Numbered from the stretch's first letter, positions 33,005 through 41,545 are shown. The stretch: 64,000 nt of DNA from ZC4RG17 sp036259475 (GCA_036259475.1 DATABS010000006.1:1-64000); one strand, 5' to 3'. The notes: generated from the sequence alone by a model not told the origin. Made by a program: numbers and translations.

Positions 33005-33919
33005 GTGACCGTCGACCCCGAGAACGTAATCATCACCGAACCGGCCCCCGACTCCGATATCCCGGTCGAGCTGATGTACATCGAGACATGGGACGGGCTG
33101 TATGCCCCCATCGGCCTGCGTGTCCCGCCCGGGGACGGACCCCACCCGCTGGTGCTGCTCGCCTCCGGCAACGGAGGGGGCGGCATGGCTTGGATCCGCG
33201 AGGCGGTCGCCAACCGCGGCTACATAATGGAACGCCTCCTCGAGCGCGGCTACGCCTGCGCCTGGATCCGCTACCGAACCGAAGTCGAGCTCGGCTACGA
33301 CAAGGGCGGTCGGCTCGTCCGCGACACCCGTCAGGGCAGGGACATGTTCAACCGGTCCCCCCTCGAATACGAGGACGAGATCGCCATCATCGAACACTTC
33401 AAGAAGGAGCCCCGATTCGACCCCGACCGCATCGGCCTGATCGGAATGAGCCACGGCGGCGAGATGATCTTGAAACTCACGTCCGAGTACGACGGCGTGG
33501 CGGCGGCCGTGGCTTCGGAACCGGCTTCGCACGAGTTCCTGGCTCTCAATCCAGACAACACAGCCTTCGTGAACCCCGATAGCGGCATGCGCAACATCGA
33601 GGAGATGCAGATGGCAGAGACCGAGAAGGTGCGCTCCCGGATCGACCTGGAAAGAGCCAACGCGCGCATTTCCTCCATCGCCACCCCGATCCTCGTCATG
33701 GGACGGGAGACCGATCATCTGCAAGGGATCTTCCGGGTGAGCTATGAGCTGCTGGAAGAGGCCGGCAAGGACGTGGAGTGGGTGAGCTGGGACCATCCGC
33801 TCCACGGGTATGTGTATCCCCTGCGCGGGTCCGACGGCGAGTACGAGGTGAACGAGGTCCAGGACCAGGCGATCGCCGGCGTGATCGACTTCCTCGACCG
33901 CTACCTCAAGGCTCAGTAG
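33005..33919 (+). CDS. alpha/beta hydrolase, dienelactone hydrolase-like
   Basis: A 304-aa hydrolase with nucleophile elbow G-M-S-H-G-G-E (Ser at about 149), an oxyanion-side G-N-G-G-G-G loop near residue 56, and a C-terminal D-H-P-L-H-G-Y that probably supplies the catalytic His. The family covers dienelactone hydrolases, acetyl xylan esterase-like and peptidase S9-like enzymes. The GTG at 33005 has AGAAGGAG upstream. It follows the nitrile hydratase genes after 64 bases and may be co-transcribed. Its stop overlaps the convergent Nudix gene by 7 bases. Confidence 0.82.
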   Translation: MTVDPENVIITEPAPDSDIPVELMYIETWDGLYAPIGLRVPPGDGPHPLVLLASGNGGGGMAWIREAVANRGYIMERLLERGYACAWIRYRTEVELGYDKGGRLVRDTRQGRDMFNRSPLEYEDEIAIIEHFKKEPRFDPDRIGLIGMSHGGEMILKLTSEYDGVAAAVASEPASHEFLALNPDNTAFVNPDSGMRNIEEMQMAETEKVRSRIDLERANARISSIATPILVMGRETDHLQGIFRVSYELLEEAGKDVEWVSWDHPLHGYVYPLRGSDGEYEVNEVQDQAIAGVIDFLDRYLKAQ

Positions 33920-34464
33920 CTGCCGAGCCCCAACAGCCGACGGGTCATCATGGCGGTGGCTCCCCACAGGGAGTCGCCTTCGAGGTCGTAGAACCAGACC
34001 GTGTGACCGTTCCAGTCCTCCGAGTTCCATAGGGACTCGTCGGCCAGTTCCTCCAGGGTCGGGTGATACACCTTCACGACCTCCCGGGCCGAAGGCACCA
34101 GACGAGGAGGCTGGGCGAGACGGCCGACGACCGGCACGACCATGAGCCGGAACTGCACCGTGTCGATCGGAGGAAGGAAGCCCAGGACCTCCACGTCGTC
34201 GGGGTGGATCCCCACCTCCTCGTTCGCCTCGCGCAGGGCGGTAGCCGTGGGGCCGGCGTCGCTCGGGTCGGGTCTTCCACCCGGAAAGGCGATGTGACCG
34301 GCATGGGTGGGCATGGTGTCGGGGCGCTTGGTGAGGATCAGGCGGGTGAGGCCGTCGGGATCGTCGTAGACCGCGATGAGCACGGCCGCCCGATCGAGGT
34401 CACCGGGAGGGGGAGGATCGGGCGCCAGGTCGAAGTCCCACACCGGCCTGATCGTAGGCCTCAC
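33913..34464 (-). CDS. Nudix hydrolase, CoA pyrophosphatase-like
   Basis: A 183-aa protein with the Nudix box in its CoA-pyrophosphatase form: F-P-G-G-R-P-D-P-S-D then A-L-R-E-A-N-E-E-V-G-I (about 66-92). Such enzymes cleave CoA or acyl-CoA to 3',5'-ADP and phosphopantetheine, or act on other dinucleotides. The GTG at 34464 overlaps the stop of the VanZ-like gene (GTGA), which fixes the start. It forms a two-gene unit with that gene and is unrelated to the catabolic island around it. Confidence 0.87.
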   Translation of the reverse strand: MRPTIRPVWDFDLAPDPPPPGDLDRAAVLIAVYDDPDGLTRLILTKRPDTMPTHAGHIAFPGGRPDPSDAGPTATALREANEEVGIHPDDVEVLGFLPPIDTVQFRLMVVPVVGRLAQPPRLVPSAREVVKVYHPTLEELADESLWNSEDWNGHTVWFYDLEGDSLWGATAMMTRRLLGLGSY

Positions 34465-34922
34465 CTGGGCGCCACAGACGCCGCCCACAGGGTGAGCAGA
34501 CAGGCGAAAATCCCAAGCCTGAGAAGCCCATTCGTCAGCCGGTGCCGGTTCTTTGCCCGTTGGCCGACCAGGCGGTAGAGCACGATGCCGGCGAGGACGC
34601 CTGCCGCGTCGGCCAGGAGGTCGAGAGCTTCGAATCGGCGCGTGGCTGATCCCGACTGGAGGATCTCGATCGCGACACCCCAGGCGAGACTGGCCGCTGC
34701 CGCCAGCGCCAACCCGACGGCCGGCGAGAGATCACGTCGGAGGAGCAGCCACCCGGCGATCAGCATGGTGAGGAGGCTCGAGGCGGCGGCATGGCCCACG
34801 AGGTCGGCCCTGTCGAAACCGAGTTCGGGGACCGGTGCGTGAGCGACCAGCCCGAGATAGGTGAACGTCGCCGCCCACGACAATGCCACCCATCCACTCC
34901 AGGGGGCGAGGTCACGTGTCAC
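34461..34922 (-). CDS. VanZ-like integral membrane protein
   Basis: A 153-aa protein with four predicted membrane helices (about 12-30, 40-62, 68-88 and 105-150 in two parts). The V-G-H-A-A-A-S-S-L-L motif after the first loop and the W-G-V-A-I-E-I-L-Q-S in the third helix are the VanZ-family pattern. The family includes teicoplanin-resistance VanZ but most members have no known function. The GTG at 34922 is chosen because the membrane domain begins there; the frame continues upstream into antisense sequence of the GNAT gene. Confidence 0.75.
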   Translation of the reverse strand: MTRDLAPWSGWVALSWAATFTYLGLVAHAPVPELGFDRADLVGHAAASSLLTMLIAGWLLLRRDLSPAVGLALAAAASLAWGVAIEILQSGSATRRFEALDLLADAAGVLAGIVLYRLVGQRAKNRHRLTNGLLRLGIFACLLTLWAASVAPR

Positions 34923-34992
34923 GGCGACGCAGCGTAGGGGGCCGAGACCGGGGGGGGCGGAAGGTTCCTCGGCCGGACGATAGGCTAGGACG

Positions 34993-35577
34993 ATGGCTCG
35001 CGTGCCACCCGAGATTCTCGAAACCGAGCGGCTCGTAATCCGGCGATTCCACCGGCGCGACGTTTCCTCTCTCGAGGAAGGAGTCCGCTCCTCGCTGGCC
35101 GATCTCAACGAGTGGCTCCCGTGGGCTCACATGGACTACACCCGCGACGATGCCGTTGCCTTCATCCGCGACTCGATCCAAGCCTGGCGGGAGGAGAAGG
35201 CGTTCGACTACGCCATCCGGACCCAGGAACAGCCGGACCACCACCTCGGAAACATCTCGATCTGGCAGACGTCGAGGACCGGACGGATCGGAGAGATCGG
35301 GTACTGGATCCGTACCGACCTCAGCCGCCGAGGCTACGCCACCGAGGCAACCCGGGCGATGATGAAAGCCGGGTTCGACAACCTCGGCCTCCACAAGGTG
35401 ACTCTGCGTATCGCCGTGGGCAACCGGGGATCGGAGCGTGTGGCGGAGAAGCTCGGGTTCACCCGCGAGGGACTGCTCCGAGAGGAGCTGTTGATCCGGG
35501 GCAACTGGGTGGACCACACGCTCTACTCGATGCTCGAAGGGGAGTTCCGCCGAATCGGCCGCCAGGTCCTGCGCTGA
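34993..35577 (+). CDS. GNAT acetyltransferase, RimJ/RimL type
   Basis: A 194-aa N-acetyltransferase. It begins E-T-E-R-L-V-I-R-R-F, has the central strand G-E-I-G-Y-W-I and the acetyl-CoA loop R-R-G-Y-A-T-E-A-T-R (about 113-122), and ends in the usual N-R-G-S-E-R-V-A-E-K-L-G-F motif. Members acetylate protein N-termini, amino acids or antibiotics. A TAGGCT box ends six bases before the ATG, so the transcript is probably leaderless. Confidence 0.9.
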   Translation: MARVPPEILETERLVIRRFHRRDVSSLEEGVRSSLADLNEWLPWAHMDYTRDDAVAFIRDSIQAWREEKAFDYAIRTQEQPDHHLGNISIWQTSRTGRIGEIGYWIRTDLSRRGYATEATRAMMKAGFDNLGLHKVTLRIAVGNRGSERVAEKLGFTREGLLREELLIRGNWVDHTLYSMLEGEFRRIGRQVLR

Positions 35578-35597
35578 TCACATCATGGCACTTGATT

Positions 35598-35638
35598 GAC
35601 GGGCAATATTCCGTCATCGAGACGGAACATTGCCTGTC
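35598..35638. terminator. long hairpin between convergent genes
   Basis: GACGGGCAATATTCCGTC (35598-35615) and GACGGAACATTGCCTGTC (35621-35638) form an 18-bp stem with one G-U pair and one mismatch around the loop ATCGA. It lies 20 bases after the GNAT stop and 13 bases after the stop of the converging E1 beta gene, so it can terminate both directions. Confidence 0.6.
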
Positions 35639-35650
35639 AGTTGCGGCGAG

Positions 35651-36625
35651 TCAGTCGATCGCCTCCACGACTTCCTTGTAGATCCGGTCGACCGAGGGGA
35701 TGGCCAGATCCTCCAGGTTGGCGGCCGACGGCAACGGGATGTGCGGGGTGGTTATGCGCAGCACCGGCCCGTCCAGATCCCAGAACGCCTCATGGGCGAC
35801 GATGGAGGCAATCTCCGCGCCCCAGCCGCACAGCCGGGGGTTCTCCTCCACGGTGAACAGCCGGTTGGTCTTGGCGACGGAGTCGAGGATTGCCTTGGTG
35901 TCGAGTGGCACAAGGGTGCGCAGGTCGATCACCTCGGCGGAGACGCCCTCGTCCGCCAACCGCTCCGCAGCCTCCAGAGCCCGGGGGACCATCAGGGCGA
36001 GGGCGACAATGGTGCAGTCGGTTCCTTCCCGGACCACGGTCGCCTTGCCGAGGTCGTCGACGATCTCACCGTCGGGGATCTCTTGTTTCGAGGCCATGAG
36101 CGACTTGTGCTCGAGAAACACCACGGGGTCGGGATCGCGGACCGAAGCCGCCAGCAAGCCGATCACATCTCGGGGGTTGGATGGCGCCACCACCTTCAGA
36201 CCGGGGATCATCATGCACCAGTTCTCCACCGACTGGGAGTGCTGGGCTCCGAAGCGGGACCCGCCACCGTTGGCGCTGCGGATGACCATCGGCACCGATA
36301 GCTGACCGCCCGTCATGTACCGGGACTTGGCGATCTGGTTGGCCACGATGTCGAAACAGACCGCGAGAAAGTCCGAGAACATGAGCTCGGCTATCACCGG
36401 CACTCCGGTCATCGCCGCCCCCATGGCAGCTCCCACGATCGCCTGCTCCGAGATCGGGGTGTCGCGGATACGGTCCGGTCCGAACTCCTCCAGCAGCCCC
36501 ACCGTCGTCTTGAAGACACCGCCGGCGGCGGCGATGTCCTCACCCAGCATCACAAGTCGAGGGTCGCGCCGCATCTCCTGGGCGACGCCGTAGGCGACCG
36601 CGTCGCGATAGCTCAGTTCCGCCAT
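35651..36625 (-). CDS. 2-oxoacid dehydrogenase E1 beta subunit (pyruvate/acetoin type)
   Basis: A 324-aa transketolase-like beta subunit: M-L-G-E-D-I-A-A-A-G-G near the start, D-T-P-I-S-E-Q-A-I-V-G with the conserved catalytic Glu, E-L-M-F-S-D-F and the C-terminal L-R-T-L-V-P-L-D. It forms the alpha2beta2 E1 with the upstream gene, decarboxylating a 2-oxoacid or acetoin with thiamine diphosphate. The ATG overlaps the alpha stop by 13 bases. No E2 or E3 gene follows; the unit ends here at a hairpin, so the complex must borrow E2/E3 or act as a stand-alone decarboxylase/ligase. Confidence 0.92.
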   Translation of the reverse strand: MAELSYRDAVAYGVAQEMRRDPRLVMLGEDIAAAGGVFKTTVGLLEEFGPDRIRDTPISEQAIVGAAMGAAMTGVPVIAELMFSDFLAVCFDIVANQIAKSRYMTGGQLSVPMVIRSANGGGSRFGAQHSQSVENWCMMIPGLKVVAPSNPRDVIGLLAASVRDPDPVVFLEHKSLMASKQEIPDGEIVDDLGKATVVREGTDCTIVALALMVPRALEAAERLADEGVSAEVIDLRTLVPLDTKAILDSVAKTNRLFTVEENPRLCGWGAEIASIVAHEAFWDLDGPVLRITTPHIPLPSAANLEDLAIPSVDRIYKEVVEAID

Positions 36626-37686
36626 GCCGCACCTCCATCGGCCCAGACGTCGGTCATCAGAACTTCGGGCGAAGGCTGGGGAGACGCCTTGGCGAATTCG
36701 GTCGCCTCGTCCACCCGGTGAGCCACCTCCTGGGCGATGCGAGTGAGGTCGCCCTCCGGGACGCCGAGACGCAACAGGCGCTGGTGGTAGAGGGTGATAG
36801 GGTCTCGCGCCAGCCACGCTTCGACCTCCTCTGCCGGGCGGTACTTGCCGGGATCCGCCCTTGAGTGGCCACCGTGGCGATAAGTAACGGCTTCCACCAT
36901 CGACGGCCCACCACCCGAACGTGCCTGCTCGACCAGGGACGTGGCCGTGTCGTACACGGCGTCGGCGTCGTTGCCGTCGATCACGATGCTCTCCAGGCCG
37001 TAAGCGGAGGCGCGATCCGCCGCCGGATGCTCCACCGGCACCACGAGGTCGATCGGCGTGTACTCCATGTAGAGGTTGTTCTCGCACACGAAGACCACCG
37101 GCAACTCCCACACCGCGGCGAAGTTGATGGCCTCGTGGAACGCTCCGATGTTGGTCGTGCCGTCGCCGAAGAACGCGACCGTCACCTGATCCGTCCCCCG
37201 CATGCGCGCCGACCAGGCGGCCCCGTTGGCGATGGTGAGGTGGGCGCCGATGATGGCGTAGGATCCCATCATCCCGTGCTCGACGGAGGTGAGGTGCATC
37301 GACCCGCCCTTCCCGCCGAGGATGCCCCCGCTCCGGCCCAGCAACTCGGCCATGACCGGCCCCATCGGTGCTCCCCGCGCGAGCGTGTGGGCGTGCCCCC
37401 GATACGTGGCGAAGGTGTAGTCGTCCGGACGGAGCGCCCGTCCGAACCCGGTCGCCACCGCCTCCATGCCCAGCGACAGGTGGCTGGTGCCCTTGACCAG
37501 GTTCTGCATGAACAGGTCGTAGGCCCGCTTCTCGAACTGGCGCAGCTCCTGTTGGAGCTCGTACATCCGCAGCCGCTGGTCCATCGGAATGTCGAGACGG
37601 TCGTTCTCTTCGTTGGGCGGCTCGGGGAGCCGCGGCTGACGCTGCGAGTAGTCGACCAGCTGCGGGTCGAAGGTGTCAGTACTCAT
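36613..37686 (-). CDS. 2-oxoacid dehydrogenase E1 alpha subunit (pyruvate/acetoin type)
   Basis: A 357-aa thiamine-diphosphate subunit. The ThDP-binding motif G-D-G-T-T-N-I-G-A-F-H-E-A-I-N-F-A-A is at about 172-189 and ends with V-C-E-N-N; R-G-H-A-H and G-G-K-G-G-S-M-H precede it. It overlaps the M24 gene upstream by 11 bases and the beta gene downstream by 13 bases. Association with an M24 hydrolase and a LacI-type operator suggests that the 2-oxoacid or ketol released by the pathway is its substrate. Confidence 0.92.
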   Translation of the reverse strand: MSTDTFDPQLVDYSQRQPRLPEPPNEENDRLDIPMDQRLRMYELQQELRQFEKRAYDLFMQNLVKGTSHLSLGMEAVATGFGRALRPDDYTFATYRGHAHTLARGAPMGPVMAELLGRSGGILGGKGGSMHLTSVEHGMMGSYAIIGAHLTIANGAAWSARMRGTDQVTVAFFGDGTTNIGAFHEAINFAAVWELPVVFVCENNLYMEYTPIDLVVPVEHPAADRASAYGLESIVIDGNDADAVYDTATSLVEQARSGGGPSMVEAVTYRHGGHSRADPGKYRPAEEVEAWLARDPITLYHQRLLRLGVPEGDLTRIAQEVAHRVDEATEFAKASPQPSPEVLMTDVWADGGAAWRN

Positions 37687-38929
37687 TCGCCACCATCAAC
37701 TCTTCGCAGGGGAACAGGGTGATGATCTCCGGTCCGTCGGCGGTGACCACCACTTCCTCCTCGATGCGGGCGGCCGAACGGCCGTCGGCGGCGGGGGCGT
37801 AGGTCTCGAGGGCGAACACCATTCCCTCTTTGATCTCGATCGGGTCGTCGAGGGAGTTGAGACGGCTGATGATCGGCCGCTCGTGCAGGCCGACACCTAC
37901 TCCGTGACCGAACTGGAGGCCGAATGCGTCCATCTCGTCCTCGAAACCGAACTCGTGCGCCTCCGGCCAGACGAGGGCGATCTCGTCGGTGGTGGCGCCG
38001 GGCCGGACCTTGTCGATGGCCGCGTCCATCCACTCCCGGGACTGCTTGAAGGCATCCCTCTGCGCCTGGGTGGCCCGTCCCACGACGAAAGTCCGGTAGT
38101 AACAGGTCCGGTAGCCGTTGTAGGCGTGGATGATGTCGAAGTAGGCCTGGTCCCCGGGGCGGATCAGCCGATCGGAGAAGACGTGAGGGTGGGGTGAACA
38201 GCGCTCCCCGGCGATGGAATTGATCGCCTCCACATACTCCGAGCCCATCTCGAACAGACGGGCATGGGCCAAAGCCACGATGTCGGACTCCCTTATTCCC
38301 GGCTTGAGCGCCTCGAAGATGTCCTGGTACACCCCGTCGACCATGGCGCAGGCCTGGGTGAGCATGATGATCTCATCGGGGTTCTTGATCTCCCGCGCTT
38401 TCATCATCGTCTGCTGGCCATCCACGACGTTGACGCCTGCCTTCTGCAGCGCCAAGAAGACCGAGGTCTCCGCCATGTCGACGCCCAGCCGCTCTCCGGC
38501 CAGCCCTTCGTCTTCGAGGATGCGGGCGATCTCGGTGGCCGCGTTGGCCTGGAGACCGGTCTTGGGGCCGATTGCTCCCTGCAACCCGGTGTTGCCGCCG
38601 ACCGAGTTGTTCTTGTCGAAGAAGTCGGGAAGCTGGAGACGGTGAGCCTTGGCGGCCGAGCCGAAGTCCCAGATCCGCGGCTTGCCGTCGCGTGTCAGCA
38701 ACGCGTAGCGCTCACCCTTGTTGAACGCCCAGTAGCCGATCTGAGTGGAGGTGACGTAACGGATGTTGGACGTCTCGAAGAGGAGTAGAGCGGCCAGGTC
38801 CTCCTCTTCCATCAACTGGCGGGCTCGGGCCAGCCGGTATTCTCGGAGCCGATTGAAATCGACCCGCTGCTCCCAATCGACCGCCATCACGCCCGGGGCA
38901 GGGGTAGTGGCGACGGGGAACTCAGACAT
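37676..38929 (-). CDS. M24-family protein, Cys-variant of the metal site (second copy)
   Basis: A 417-aa creatinase-fold protein, paralogous to 19520-20758: E-x-R-V-D-F-x-R-L-R-E-Y-R-L near the start, first Asp in Y-F-D-I-I-H-A, then R-T-C-Y-Y-R-T-F with Cys where the second Asp should be, His in F-G-H-G-V-G-V, Glu in A-L-E-T-Y and final Glu in I-E-E-E-V-V-V. The ATG at 38929 is chosen for AAGGAG eight bases upstream; a longer GTG-initiated reading overlaps the operator region. It heads the operon with E1 alpha and beta. Confidence 0.9.
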   Translation of the reverse strand: MSEFPVATTPAPGVMAVDWEQRVDFNRLREYRLARARQLMEEEDLAALLLFETSNIRYVTSTQIGYWAFNKGERYALLTRDGKPRIWDFGSAAKAHRLQLPDFFDKNNSVGGNTGLQGAIGPKTGLQANAATEIARILEDEGLAGERLGVDMAETSVFLALQKAGVNVVDGQQTMMKAREIKNPDEIIMLTQACAMVDGVYQDIFEALKPGIRESDIVALAHARLFEMGSEYVEAINSIAGERCSPHPHVFSDRLIRPGDQAYFDIIHAYNGYRTCYYRTFVVGRATQAQRDAFKQSREWMDAAIDKVRPGATTDEIALVWPEAHEFGFEDEMDAFGLQFGHGVGVGLHERPIISRLNSLDDPIEIKEGMVFALETYAPAADGRSAARIEEEVVVTADGPEIITLFPCEELMVANEY

Positions 38930-38966
38930 GGTGATCTCCTTATCTCTCTGTCCCACTGTACCCACT

Positions 38967-38978
38967 TCAAACGTTTGC
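38967..38978. promoter_or_regulatory. LacI-type operator (site 6)
   Basis: TCAAACGTTTGC contains the perfect palindrome CAAACGTTTG, the classic central form of LacI/PurR operators. On the minus strand it lies 8 bases before a -10-like TACAGT in front of the M24-E1 operon. Confidence 0.65.
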
Positions 38979-39037
38979 CGTTACGGCCAACTCGGTGGGC
39001 GGGGACGGTCGGCGAGCACTACTCTAGCCAATGGCTT

Positions 39038-39049
39038 GCAAACGATTGT
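39038..39049. promoter_or_regulatory. LacI-type operator (site 7)
   Basis: GCAAACGATTGT, combining the two half-site types seen elsewhere, lies just downstream of a -10-like TACTCT (about 39020-39025) and 15 bases before the GTG at 39065 with its GGAGG site. Sites 6 and 7 are 71 bases apart in one divergent region, close enough for looping or joint control. Confidence 0.6.
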
Positions 39050-39064
39050 TGAGCGGAGGACGAG

Positions 39065-39943
39065 GTGACTCGCGTAGCGGTACTGGGAATGGGACGGATG
39101 GGGGCGGCGATGGCGAAACGCCTGGCCGGAGAGGGCTTCGACGTCACGGTGTGGAACCGGACCGCCGCCCGGGCCGCCGGGGTGGCAGCCGAGATCGCGG
39201 CCGACGTCGCCGCAACGCCGGCGGAAGCAGCCGGTGCTGCCGAAGTGCTGGTTTCCAGCCTCGCCGACGACGACGCAGTCCTCGAAACACACGGTGGCGC
39301 CGACGGCACCGTGGAAGGGGCTCGGGACGGCACCGTGGTGGTGGAGACGAGCACCGTCGACCCCTCCACCGTACGAGAGCTGGCCCCCCGGTTCGCCGCC
39401 GCCGGAGCGTCGCTGCTCGACTCCCCCGTCTCGGGCAGCGTGACGCTGGTGGAACAAGGGACCCTCACATCGATGGTGGGAGGGGATGCGGCGGCGTTGG
39501 AAAAGGCCCGGCCGGTGATCGAGGGGCTGTCCAAAGCGATATTCCATCTGGGCCCGAGCGGCGCCGGAGCCACGATGAAGCTGGCGGTGAACGCCTTCGT
39601 CCACGCCACCAACCATGCGCTGTCTGAGGCGCTGGTTCTGGCCGAGGAGGCGGGGATCGACCGAGCCGCCGCCTATGAGGTTTTCGCCAGCGGAGCAGGC
39701 GCCTCGCCGTTCGTGCTCTACAAGCGGGCCGCATTCGAGCGTCCGGACGAGACACCTGTGGCATTCAGTGTCGACCTCATGAAAAAGGACCTCGATCTGA
39801 TCATGGCCCTGGCCGAACGCCACTCGGTGCCGATGGAGCAGCTGGCGGTGACCGCCGATGTGACCGACCGCGCCATTGGCGAAGGAATGGGCGCCCAGGA
39901 CATGAGTGCCCTGGCGGTCTACCTTCGCGACCACCCCATCTGA
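39065..39943 (+). CDS. 3-hydroxyisobutyrate dehydrogenase-like NAD(P) oxidoreductase (second copy)
   Basis: A 292-aa beta-hydroxyacid dehydrogenase with G-M-G-R-M-G-A-A-M-A at residues 8-17, the loop D-S-P-V-S-G-S (about 118-124) and the catalytic Lys in A-T-M-K-L-A-V-N-A (about 171). The GTG has GGAGG eight bases upstream. It is divergent from the M24-E1 operon and controlled from the same operator region. Likely substrates are small 3-hydroxyacids or tartronate semialdehyde. Confidence 0.92.
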   Translation: MTRVAVLGMGRMGAAMAKRLAGEGFDVTVWNRTAARAAGVAAEIAADVAATPAEAAGAAEVLVSSLADDDAVLETHGGADGTVEGARDGTVVVETSTVDPSTVRELAPRFAAAGASLLDSPVSGSVTLVEQGTLTSMVGGDAAALEKARPVIEGLSKAIFHLGPSGAGATMKLAVNAFVHATNHALSEALVLAEEAGIDRAAAYEVFASGAGASPFVLYKRAAFERPDETPVAFSVDLMKKDLDLIMALAERHSVPMEQLAVTADVTDRAIGEGMGAQDMSALAVYLRDHPI

Positions 39944-39950
39944 CTGAGGG

Positions 39951-41537
39951 TCAGCCGGCGAAGGCGGGCCCGCGATGGGTCGGCACCCCGCCGAGCAGGG
40001 TCAAGGCAGAACGGATTTCAGGCAGCCGGTCCGTTTCGATCGTGAACGGGTCATGGTCGAGGACCGCCACATCGGCCCACGCTCCCGGCTCCAGGTGGCC
40101 CCGGCGATCTTCCTCGAAACTGAACCAGGCGCTGCCCCGGGTGTAGGCGGTGAGAGCCTGCTCGATCGTGAGCCGGTGTCTTTCGGCCCGCGGTGGCGCC
40201 CCGTCGTAGGACTTTCCACTGACCAGCCACCAGATGGCATCCCAGGCATTGTGGGGCGTGACCACGGTGGCGTCGGTTCCGGCGCCGAGAGGAATACCCA
40301 AGTCCAGGATGTCGCCGAGCGGAGGGGAATTGTGGGCGACCTCCTCCCCCCACATCGCGGCGGAGTCGGCCGAGCGGAACATGAGCCGGTTCTGGATCGC
40401 CATCCCGACACCGAGCCGCTCGACGCGCTCCAGATTGGCCCGTCCGATCGCCTCGGCGTGAGCCAGGGAGAAACGCCGCCCGACCAGCCCATGGACCCGG
40501 TCGGCCTCCTCCCACACGTCGAGGACGGCGCTGATGGTGTCGTCGAGGATGGCGTGGAGATGAATCGGCCATCCATGAGCCGCCAGCACGTCCGTGATCT
40601 CGGCCAGTTGCTTGCGCGCCGCGTCGCTGACTGTGAACGGCGTCACGCCCTCCATGTCATGGCAGGCGAAGCTGAGGATCTCACCCATCCCGACATAGCG
40701 GAGCATGTCGTCGCCAAATCCCGGCTGGACATAGCGCACCCAATGGCGGATATCGGCGAGCTCGTCGCCGGGGGTGCCGGGGACGAGATAGAGCCGTATC
40801 CTCATGCCGAGCTCGCCCCGGCGCCAGAGGCCGAACATGGTGGTGTAGGACTCGGGGGTGATGCCGAACCCGCCGGGATCGATCGCCCCCGTCACCCCCC
40901 TCGAGGCGAAGTCCTCAATCAGCGCACCCGTGGAAGCCGCCTCCTCATCGCGGCTCGGCTGTTCGAACAGGCTGAGGACACGGCGAAAGGCCGCCGGCCC
41001 GGTGATCCGACCAGTAGGCTCGCCGTTCGCTCCCCGTTCGACACCCTCCAAGTCACCGCCCGCCAGAATCCGCCCTATCCCGGCCGAGTTCAAGAGGCCT
41101 TCCTCATAGAGGAGCTGCACGTAGACAGGCTGGTCTCCCGCCACCTGGTCGAGTTCGAAACGGCTGGGGCCTCGACCCTCCTCGAATCGGCCGGGATGCC
41201 ATCCTCCCAGCACCCGCGTCCAGGCACCCGCCGGTCTCGATGCAGCCGCAGCCCCGATCCGCTCCAGTCCCTCCTGGAGAGAAGCGACATCATCCCAGCG
41301 GACCGTTTGGTTCCACGTCAGACCGGCGCGCAGCACATGGACGTGGGAGTCGATCAGCCCAGGGACTGCCCGCCGGCCGTCGATGTCGATCTCCTCGAAT
41401 CCGGGACCGAGTGCCTCCCGGACTTCGTCGACGCCCCCGGCCGCCACCACCCGACCGTCCCGGATGCCCAGCGCATCCACGGTGCGGTCGCCGGTCCAGA
41501 CCGGGCCCCCGGTTAGGAGGATCTGCCGCTCCTGCAC
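39951..41537 (-). CDS. amidohydrolase, YtcJ-like (Amidohydrolase 3)
   Basis: A 528-aa metal-dependent hydrolase. It has the small beta-domain start (ILLTGGPVWTGDRTVDALGIRDGRVVA in outline), the metal ligands D-S-H-V-H (about 62-66), a Glu/Lys region in strand 4, the His in I-H-L-H-A-I and the Asp in G-A-G-T-D-A-T. YtcJ-like enzymes hydrolyse N-substituted formamides, N-acyl amino acids and related amides. It starts 8 bases after the PPOX gene stop on the same strand and converges on the dehydrogenase gene. Confidence 0.9.
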   Translation of the reverse strand: MQERQILLTGGPVWTGDRTVDALGIRDGRVVAAGGVDEVREALGPGFEEIDIDGRRAVPGLIDSHVHVLRAGLTWNQTVRWDDVASLQEGLERIGAAAASRPAGAWTRVLGGWHPGRFEEGRGPSRFELDQVAGDQPVYVQLLYEEGLLNSAGIGRILAGGDLEGVERGANGEPTGRITGPAAFRRVLSLFEQPSRDEEAASTGALIEDFASRGVTGAIDPGGFGITPESYTTMFGLWRRGELGMRIRLYLVPGTPGDELADIRHWVRYVQPGFGDDMLRYVGMGEILSFACHDMEGVTPFTVSDAARKQLAEITDVLAAHGWPIHLHAILDDTISAVLDVWEEADRVHGLVGRRFSLAHAEAIGRANLERVERLGVGMAIQNRLMFRSADSAAMWGEEVAHNSPPLGDILDLGIPLGAGTDATVVTPHNAWDAIWWLVSGKSYDGAPPRAERHRLTIEQALTAYTRGSAWFSFEEDRRGHLEPGAWADVAVLDHDPFTIETDRLPEIRSALTLLGGVPTHRGPAFAG

Positions 41538-41545
41538 GGAGGTGG

